From an uncultured Tannerella sp. (GTDB taxonomy: Bacteria; Bacteroidota; Bacteroidia; Bacteroidales; Tannerellaceae): DNA of 10,300 bases. Made by a program: the position numbers and the translations under genes. The DNA lies in the NCBI GenBank assembly GCA_938036405.1, contig CALHPT010000185.1:1-10300 (forward strand). The letters are read 5' to 3'. Of the stretch, positions 5,192-10,300 are shown piece by piece (the stretch's first letter is position 1; each line of letters begins with the position of its first letter). The notes below the pieces were generated by a model. It was not told the origin of the DNA. It saw only the letters and a list, made by a program, of their open reading frames with translations, and searched no databases.

Positions 5192-6601
5192 ATGAAGCAC
5201 ACATTGATTTTATGGATGACTTTCGCACTGCCCATTTGTGCCGCTTACGGGCAGGAGGCGCTTACGCTGGAGCAATGCCGACAGCTGGCTATCGACAACA
5301 ATAAGGAGCTGAAAATCGCCGAGGCACAGGTGGATCGCGCTGCGCAGGAACGACGCGCGGCACGCACGAAATACTTCCCCCAACTCTCCGCCACAGGCTC
5401 TTACATACATAACAGTAAGCCGCTCGAGCTGGTGGATTACAGCCGTTTTGAGGCCATGACCGGCCAACTGCTTCCGCAACTGGCGCCGCTACTGATGAAG
5501 TATCCGCAACTGGCGCAATCACTCCCTCAAATCATGGAGGAGCTGAAAAGCCTCACGCATGTGGATATGCAGAACGTTTGGATCGGCGACGTATCGCTTG
5601 TGCAGCCCGTTTTCATGGGTGGAAAGATCGTCTCGTACAACCAGATCACGGGTTACGCCCGCGAGTTGGCCGAGTCGATGCACGACACGAAGTTGCAAGA
5701 CGTGATCTGCCGCACGGACGAGACCTATTGGCAGGTCATCTCGCTGGCTAACAAGAAAAAGTTGGCCGACGCGTACGTAGATCTGCTTCGCAAGATGGAC
5801 ACCGACATCGCCGCCATGATCACGGCCGGCGTGGCCACGAAGGCGGACGAATTGTCTGTCAAAGTGAAGCTCAACGAGGCCGAGATGGCCCAGACGAAGG
5901 TGAACAACGGGCTGGCGCTCTCGCGCATGCTCCTGGCGCAACTCTGCGGGCTCGACATGGAGCATCCGCCCCTCTTGGCTGACGAACGCATCGAGCAATT
6001 TGCCGTCCAACCCACCGCAACGCAGGCCAACGCCGAGGAGGCATTCAGCCATCGCCCCGAGCTGAAAAGCCTCGAGCTGGCCACGAAGATTTACCGCAAA
6101 AAGGAGCAGATCGCACTGGCCGAGATGCTTCCCACCGTTGCACTGACGGCCAACTACCTCGTCACGAATCCGAATACCTACCACGGTTTCAAGAAGGAGT
6201 TTTCGGGCATGTACAACGTCGGCGTGCTGGTGCGTGTGCCCCTCTCGGCGTGGTGGGAGGGCTCCTACAAGCGTAACGCCGCACGCGCTGAGACGGTGAT
6301 CAAGCGACTCGAAACGGAGGAGGCGCGCGAAAAGGTCGAACTGCAAGTCAATCAATCCGTCTACAAGGTGAACGAGGCCGGCAAACAACTCACTGCCTCC
6401 ACGCGCAACATGGAGCGCGCCGAAGAGAACCTCCGCTACGCCAACGTCGGCTTTGAGGAGGGCGTCATCCCCGCACTCAACCTCATGGAGGCACAAACTG
6501 CGTGGGTCTCCGCCCGTTCGCAGCTGATCGACGCCCAAATCGAGGTCAAGCTCACCGAAGTCTATCTCAGCAAAGCCCTCGGGCGCTTAGGCAAAGAGTA
6601 G
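5192..6601 (+). CDS. TolC-family outer-membrane efflux protein
   Basis: The outer-membrane duct of a tripartite exporter, 469 residues. A signal peptide occupies 1-20 (basic start, hydrophobic core, AAYG before Gln21). Two outer-membrane-efflux repeats follow, about 24-255 and 280-465, each opening with a long helix (ALTLEQCRQLAIDNNKEL; EEAFSHRPELKSLELATK) and containing beta-strand segments (FPQLSATGSYIHN, VWIGDVSLVQPVFMGGK; MLPTVALTANYLV, YNVGVLVRVPLSAWW). Between the first two strands is a long Leu/Pro/Gln-rich insert (about 83-123), expected to sit on the cell surface or at the barrel mouth. There is no good lipobox, since Cys16 is preceded by Ile. It is first in the operon with the adaptor and two permeases. 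It should trimerise in the outer membrane and dock to the HlyD-like protein encoded next. Confidence 0.94.
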   Translation: MKHTLILWMTFALPICAAYGQEALTLEQCRQLAIDNNKELKIAEAQVDRAAQERRAARTKYFPQLSATGSYIHNSKPLELVDYSRFEAMTGQLLPQLAPLLMKYPQLAQSLPQIMEELKSLTHVDMQNVWIGDVSLVQPVFMGGKIVSYNQITGYARELAESMHDTKLQDVICRTDETYWQVISLANKKKLADAYVDLLRKMDTDIAAMITAGVATKADELSVKVKLNEAEMAQTKVNNGLALSRMLLAQLCGLDMEHPPLLADERIEQFAVQPTATQANAEEAFSHRPELKSLELATKIYRKKEQIALAEMLPTVALTANYLVTNPNTYHGFKKEFSGMYNVGVLVRVPLSAWWEGSYKRNAARAETVIKRLETEEAREKVELQVNQSVYKVNEAGKQLTASTRNMERAEENLRYANVGFEEGVIPALNLMEAQTAWVSARSQLIDAQIEVKLTEVYLSKALGRLGKE

Positions 6602-6739
6602 AATCCCTGTACCAAGCCAGTTTGGCTGGCACTCTATACCTATTATATATAAGCATCTCTACCACCCAGGGCGCCCACAAGGTTCCCTCCCCACTACGTA
6701 TCAATCCCGGGGCAAAGCCCCATAACTACCCTACATACA
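6602..6739. other. TolC-adaptor intergenic spacer with two hairpins
   Basis: A 138-bp gap without a gene or a TAnnTTTG box, so the adaptor is probably read from the TolC promoter. AGCCA (6615-6619) pairs with TGGCT (6623-6627), a small stem soon after the TolC stop. GGGGC (6709-6713) pairs with GCCCC (6717-6721) across AAA, ending 18 bp before the adaptor ATG. The latter could affect translation or mRNA stability. Neither has a T-tract. Confidence 0.45.
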
Positions 6740-7744
6740 ATGAGCGAGAAAAAATATTCAATCAACAACATGCTACTGGCCTTCATCGCAGTCGTCATCG
6801 TGATAGGCTTAGTGTCATTGGCAGGCTTCTTCCTGCTTACTCCCCCCGACGACATCATCATGGGCCAGGCAGAGGCCACTCAGGTACGCATCTCCGGCAA
6901 GGTGCCCGGACGCATTGAGGCTTACCGCTTCGGTGAGGGCGATCGCGTACACGCTGGCGACACATTGGTTTACCTGAACACCCCTGAGGTGGACGCCAAG
7001 CTGCGTCAGGCCGAGGCCGTACGATCTGCCGCCGAGGCACAGAGCGCCAAGGCAATGGCCGGCGCCCGATCGCAGGAAGTGACCGGCGCCTACGAGCTTT
7101 GGCAGAAGGCCAAGGCGGGACTCGACATCGCCAAGAAGTCGTACGACCGCGTGCAACACCTCTACGACCAAGGCGTCATGTCTGCCCAAAAGCGCGACGA
7201 GGCCGAGGCGAACTATCAGGCGATGGTGGCTACTGAGAAGGCCGCACATTCGCAGTACGACATGGCCCGCGAAGGCGCTCGGCGGGAGGATAAGGCGGCT
7301 GCATCGGCCCTTGTCCGCCAGGCAGGCGGCGTCGTCGACGAGGTGGAGGCTTACCTCGGCGAGCGTGTCCTGACCTCCCCCATCGATGGCGAAGTGGTGG
7401 AGCGCTTCCCGCAGATCGGCGAGCTGGTGGGTACCGGTGCACCGATCATGAACATCGCCGATTTGAACGACATGTGGGTCACCTTCAGCGTTCGCGAAGA
7501 TTTGTTGCGCGACATCAAGATCGGCGCCGAGATCCGAGGCTTCATCCCTGCGCTCGGCGATAAGGAGGTCGTGATGAAGGTCTACTTCATGAAGGACATG
7601 GGCACCTACGCCGCATGGAAGGCCACAAAGACTACTGGCCAGTATGACTCGAAGACCTTCGAGGTGCGCGCACGTCCCACATCGCCCGTGGCCGACCTCC
7701 GCCCCGGCATGTCCGTCATCATCAAACGCCCCGGTAAACGATGA
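6740..7744 (+). CDS. HlyD-family periplasmic adaptor (membrane fusion protein)
   Basis: Links the inner-membrane permeases to the TolC duct across the periplasm. The 334-residue product has a short cytoplasmic start, one membrane anchor (about 11-34), the first half of a biotinyl-lipoyl-like domain (about 46-82, ATQVRISGKVPGRIEAYRFGEGDRVHAGDTLVYL), a long alpha-helical coiled-coil hairpin (about 84-203, rich in Ala, Glu, Lys, Arg and Gln), then the second lipoyl half (about 208-242, VLTSPIDGEVVERFPQIGELVGTGAPIMNIA) and a beta-barrel domain to the C-terminus (DMWVTFSVREDLLRDIKIG; LRPGMSVIIKRP). There is no lipoprotein signal, so it is membrane-anchored. The stop overlaps the first permease start by ATGA, implying tight coupling. 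It resembles the adaptors paired with YhhJ/YbhR-type permeases rather than those of RND pumps. Confidence 0.93.
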   Translation: MSEKKYSINNMLLAFIAVVIVIGLVSLAGFFLLTPPDDIIMGQAEATQVRISGKVPGRIEAYRFGEGDRVHAGDTLVYLNTPEVDAKLRQAEAVRSAAEAQSAKAMAGARSQEVTGAYELWQKAKAGLDIAKKSYDRVQHLYDQGVMSAQKRDEAEANYQAMVATEKAAHSQYDMAREGARREDKAAASALVRQAGGVVDEVEAYLGERVLTSPIDGEVVERFPQIGELVGTGAPIMNIADLNDMWVTFSVREDLLRDIKIGAEIRGFIPALGDKEVVMKVYFMKDMGTYAAWKATKTTGQYDSKTFEVRARPTSPVADLRPGMSVIIKRPGKR

Positions 7745-8919
7745 CCCTTCGCGAAGGCATATACGCCATCTTGCGCATCGCCCGACGGGAGCTGCGCCGC
7801 TTGGTGGCTAACCCGGTCTACTTCTTCTGCATGGTCGTGGCCCCCGTCGGCTGTCTCTTTTTCTTCACCACGCTTATGCGCAGTGGCCTGCCCACCGACC
7901 TGCCTGTGGCCGTCGTCGATCTCGACAATACGCCCACTTCGCGTCGTCTCGTCCGCCAGCTTGACGCCTTTGAGCAGACCGCCGTACGCATGCAGTGCGC
8001 CTCTTTCGACGAGGCGCGACACGAAATGCAGCAAGGCAGCATCTATGGCGTCTTCCTGATCCCGAAAAACTTTCAGCAGGACGCCACCTCCGGCAAGCGT
8101 CCCCGGCTGTCGTTTTATACCAACGGCTCGTTCCTCATCGCTGGCTCCCTCATGTTTCGCGACATGAAGACGCTCTCTGTGCTGGCTGGCGCCTCCGTCG
8201 GGCTACAGCAGGGACAGGCGCGCGGCATGACCGATGCGCAGATCATGGGTCAGATTCAGCCCATCACCGTCGATACGCACGCCATCGGTAACCCGTGGCT
8301 GAACTACTCCGTCTATCTCAGCAACGCCATGCTGCCCGGACTGCTGCAGTTGCTCGTTTTCATCGTCACCGTCTACAGCATCGGCGCGGAGATCAAGCAG
8401 CGCACCTCTCGCCGTTGGCTCAGCCTCGGGAATGGTTCGCTGGCGGTCAGCCTGGCCGGCAAACTGCTTCCGCACACGATCATCTTCACCGTCGTCGGAC
8501 TGCTCATCTGCGCCGTACTCTATGGCTACAACGCATTCCCATTAGCTAACGGCTGGCTTCCCATCCTCGCTGCTATGACGCTATTAGTCATCGCCTCGCA
8601 AGCCGTCGGTGTGTTTATGATCGGCGTCTTACCCACCGTCCGACTTGGCCTCAGCTTCGCCAGCCTCTTTGGCATGCTCGGCTTCTCCATCTGCGGCTTG
8701 TCGTACCCCGTGACGGCCATGTATCCCCCCTTCCACGCCCTGTCGTACCTCTATCCCCTGCGCCACTATCTGCTCATCTACATCGATCAGGCCCTCAACG
8801 GTCGCGCCCTGGCTTATACCTGGGGCGAATACGTCTGGCTCGCCGCCTTCTTTCTGTTGCCCCTCACGATCTACCGCAACCTGAAAAGGGCACAGCTCTA
8901 CTTTCATTACATCCCCTGA
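7741..8919 (+). CDS. ABC-2 type permease, first of two
   Basis: An inner-membrane subunit of the exporter, 392 residues. One helix near the N-terminus (about 27-46) is followed by a large periplasmic domain (about 47-195) with the LPVAVVDLDNTPTSRRLVRQLDA and YGVFLIPKNFQQDATSG segments typical of YhhJ/YbhR-type permeases. Then come five more probable helices (about 197-216, 240-262, 272-297, 301-326, 362-378), giving the six-helix ABC-2 plan. The segment ending in CGLSYPVTAMYPPFHALSYLYPLRHY (318-342) is the conserved region before the last helix. No Walker A or ABC signature is present, so energy must come from a separate ATPase. The gene is coupled to the adaptor by a 4-bp overlap. Substrate unknown: drugs, lipids or other small molecules are possible. 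Confidence 0.92.
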   Translation: MTLREGIYAILRIARRELRRLVANPVYFFCMVVAPVGCLFFFTTLMRSGLPTDLPVAVVDLDNTPTSRRLVRQLDAFEQTAVRMQCASFDEARHEMQQGSIYGVFLIPKNFQQDATSGKRPRLSFYTNGSFLIAGSLMFRDMKTLSVLAGASVGLQQGQARGMTDAQIMGQIQPITVDTHAIGNPWLNYSVYLSNAMLPGLLQLLVFIVTVYSIGAEIKQRTSRRWLSLGNGSLAVSLAGKLLPHTIIFTVVGLLICAVLYGYNAFPLANGWLPILAAMTLLVIASQAVGVFMIGVLPTVRLGLSFASLFGMLGFSICGLSYPVTAMYPPFHALSYLYPLRHYLLIYIDQALNGRALAYTWGEYVWLAAFFLLPLTIYRNLKRAQLYFHYIP

Positions 8920-8926
8920 ATTTACA

Positions 8927-8974
8927 GGGTAGAGATTAGAGGGTAGTTTCATCTACCCGGTTCTACCCTCTACC
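8927..8974. promoter_or_regulatory. Alternative hairpins between the two permease genes
   Basis: TAGAGGGTAG (8937-8946) is the exact reverse complement of CTACCCTCTA (8963-8972), with a 16-nt loop. Competing stems exist: GGGTAG (8941-8946) with CTACCC (8953-8958), and GGTAGA (8928-8933) with TCTACC (8969-8974). The 72-bp gap is thus nearly filled by repeats of GGGTAG and its complement, which cannot all pair at once. It ends 17 bp before the second permease ATG. It may tune the ratio of the two permeases by mRNA processing, pausing or translation, but this is inference. Confidence 0.55.
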
Positions 8975-8991
8975 TCCTATCCTCTATAATT

Positions 8992-10242
8992 ATGGATAAC
9001 GAAAAACGTCTCTCCACCCTCATAGCCGAAGGCTTCCGCGACCTGTTCTACATCTGGCGGCAAGAGCTGCGCGCCATCTTTCGCGACAGCGGCGTGATGA
9101 TCTTCTTCTTCCTTGTCCCCTTGGCCTATCCCGTCATTTACGCACTCATCTACAACCCCGAAACGGTGCGCGACGTTCCCTTGGCTGTCGTCGACCAGAG
9201 CGGATCGCAGCGCAGCCGCGAGTTCATCCGCCGCGTCGATGCTACGCCCGACGTTCGCGTCGTGGCCACCTGTGGATCCATCGAGGACGCCCGTCGGTTA
9301 GTTGATAGCAAGCAAGCCTACGGTATTCTCCTCTTCACGTCCGACTTCAACCGCGATCTTGCTGCCGGACGCCAGGCCACTGTCTCGCTCTATACCGACA
9401 TGAGCCTGCTGCTGCACTACAAAGCCCTCCTCCTGGCCACCACCGAGGTTTCGCTCGATATGGGACGCGAGATTCGAGCTGCCCGCACCCCCCAATCCAC
9501 CGACGAGCTGCAGCAGATCTACGTCGCGCCCATCCCCTATGAGTCCGTGGCCCTCTTCAACCCGGCCAACGGTTTCGCTAGCTTCCTCCTGCCTGCCGTC
9601 TTAATCCTCATCATCCAGCAGACGCTCGTCTTGGGTATCTGTATGCTGGGCGGTACAGCCCGCGAGCAAAGTCGCTTCCACCACCTCGTCCCCCTTGATC
9701 GACACTTCCGCGGCACCCTTCGTGTCCTCCTTGGCAAGGCCTTCGCCTATGTCATTATCTACATCCCCGTGTGCCTCTGGACGCTTGTCGTTGTTCCGCG
9801 CATCTTCGCCTACCCCTCCGTCGGCAACCCTTGGGACGCGCTGCTTTTCCTCCTTCCCTACCTCCTGGCCAGCATCTTCTTTGCCATGATCCTCTCCGGC
9901 TTCATGCGCACCCGCGAGTCCGGCATGATGCTCTTCGTCTTCATGTCCGTCATCCTGCTCTTCCTCTCCGGCATCTCTTGGCCCACCGACGCCTTTCCCT
10001 TCTACTGGCGCGCCCTGGCCCAACTCTTCCCCTCCACGCCAGCCATCCGCGGCTTTGTGCTGATCAAGAGTTGCGGCGCTAGCCTCTTCGACGTCGCCCG
10101 TGAGTACCGCCTCCTTTGGCTGCAGACCGGCCTCTACTTTCTCCTTGCCGCCCTCGTCTACCGTCGGCAGATCATACGCGTCCGTCGAAAGATGATCCGC
10201 CAGTACCAAGCCGCCAAAGCCCGACAGCCCCAGCCAGAGTAG
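8992..10242 (+). CDS. ABC-2 type permease, second of two
   Basis: The second inner-membrane subunit, 416 residues, with the same plan as its neighbour: helix 1 at about 35-53, a periplasmic domain at about 55-190 (VPLAVVDQSGSQRSREFIRRVDA, then YGILLFTSDFNRDLAAGRQ), and five further helices (about 196-217, 248-268, 282-302, 311-329, 374-390). The conserved FLSGISWPTDAFPFYWRALAQLFPSTPAIRGF (324-355) precedes the last helix. The N-terminus has about 30 cytoplasmic residues, more than in the first permease, and the C-terminus is a basic tail. The matching segments suggest the two permeases arose by duplication and work as a heterodimer. No nucleotide-binding domain is present. The ATG at 8992 follows an AT-rich stretch (CTATAATT), and homologous sequence begins close to it. 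Confidence 0.92.
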   Translation: MDNEKRLSTLIAEGFRDLFYIWRQELRAIFRDSGVMIFFFLVPLAYPVIYALIYNPETVRDVPLAVVDQSGSQRSREFIRRVDATPDVRVVATCGSIEDARRLVDSKQAYGILLFTSDFNRDLAAGRQATVSLYTDMSLLLHYKALLLATTEVSLDMGREIRAARTPQSTDELQQIYVAPIPYESVALFNPANGFASFLLPAVLILIIQQTLVLGICMLGGTAREQSRFHHLVPLDRHFRGTLRVLLGKAFAYVIIYIPVCLWTLVVVPRIFAYPSVGNPWDALLFLLPYLLASIFFAMILSGFMRTRESGMMLFVFMSVILLFLSGISWPTDAFPFYWRALAQLFPSTPAIRGFVLIKSCGASLFDVAREYRLLWLQTGLYFLLAALVYRRQIIRVRRKMIRQYQAAKARQPQPE

Positions 10243-10300
10243 AGCCATATGCCCGGTACCCGGTAAACTTGGCAGGCGTCCCTGACGCCTTGATCTTCTT
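10243..10300. other. Downstream tail with direct repeat and hairpin
   Basis: CCCGGTA occurs twice in tandem (10252-10265). AGGCGTC (10274-10280) pairs perfectly with GACGCCT (10284-10290) across CCT, followed by TGATCTTCTT. The hairpin could end the exporter transcript, although the T-tract is broken. If so, no ATPase gene would follow in the same operon. The window stops too soon to decide. Confidence 0.45.

Noticed and set aside
5519..6538. Long open frame (339 residues) on the minus strand
   Set aside because: It lies antisense to the clearly real TolC-like gene, has a His/Leu/Arg-rich shadow composition and no recognisable motif; GC-rich coding DNA gives such frames.
1..10300. tRNA or rRNA genes, insertion sequences, att sites, phage or toxin-antitoxin genes
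   Set aside because: I saw no cloverleaf, rRNA motif, transposase or integrase on either strand; the coding space is taken by ordinary chromosomal genes.

Overview
The window looks like chromosomal DNA from a GC-rich member of the Bacteroidales. Three start regions carry the Bacteroidetes-type -7 box TAnnTTTG close to the start codon, and one of them also has a correctly spaced TTG. Leaders are A-rich with no obvious Shine-Dalgarno sequence. The proteins (OmpR-type regulator with kinase, TolC/HlyD/ABC-2 exporter, a short pyruvoyl arginine decarboxylase) fit that phylum. A Tannerella- or Porphyromonas-like host is my guess from base composition and protein style, not a demonstrated assignment.

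Layout. (1) 1-252: an intergenic region holding a nested-palindrome repeat, a 6-bp inverted repeat and a well-formed promoter. (2) 253-1883 (+): cysK, then a LuxR/NarL-type response regulator 20 bp downstream, probably in one transcript. (3) 1884-2115: a convergent intergenic region ending in a strong, probably bidirectional terminator. (4) 2116-2679 (-): a pyruvoyl-dependent arginine decarboxylase, read away from (5) 2903-4899 (+): an OmpR-family response regulator and a sensor histidine kinase whose genes overlap by ATGA. (6) 4900-5191: an intergenic region with a second, better copy of the nested-palindrome repeat, two small hairpins and the next promoter. (7) 5192-10242 (+): an export operon of a TolC-like outer-membrane factor, an HlyD-like periplasmic adaptor and two ABC-2 type permeases. 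(8) 10243-10300: a short tail with a hairpin.

How the genes may work together. The last four genes would form a trans-envelope efflux or secretion machine: inner-membrane permease pair, periplasmic adaptor and outer-membrane duct. No ATP-binding subunit is encoded inside the window, so it must lie downstream, lie elsewhere, or be absent. The two-component pair directly upstream is a plausible regulator of the exporter, by position only. cysK makes cysteine from O-acetylserine and sulfide. The arginine decarboxylase makes agmatine, used in polyamine synthesis or acid resistance.

The least expected signal is the pair of nested palindromes at 15-88 and 4958-5035. Both can fold as two small hairpins or as one long hairpin. 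They share the same right flank and internal A5/T5 arms, and they differ by a compensatory base-pair change. They look like members of a dispersed REP-like or MITE-like family. A second non-coding oddity is a set of alternative GGGTAG/CTACCC inverted repeats between the two permease genes.
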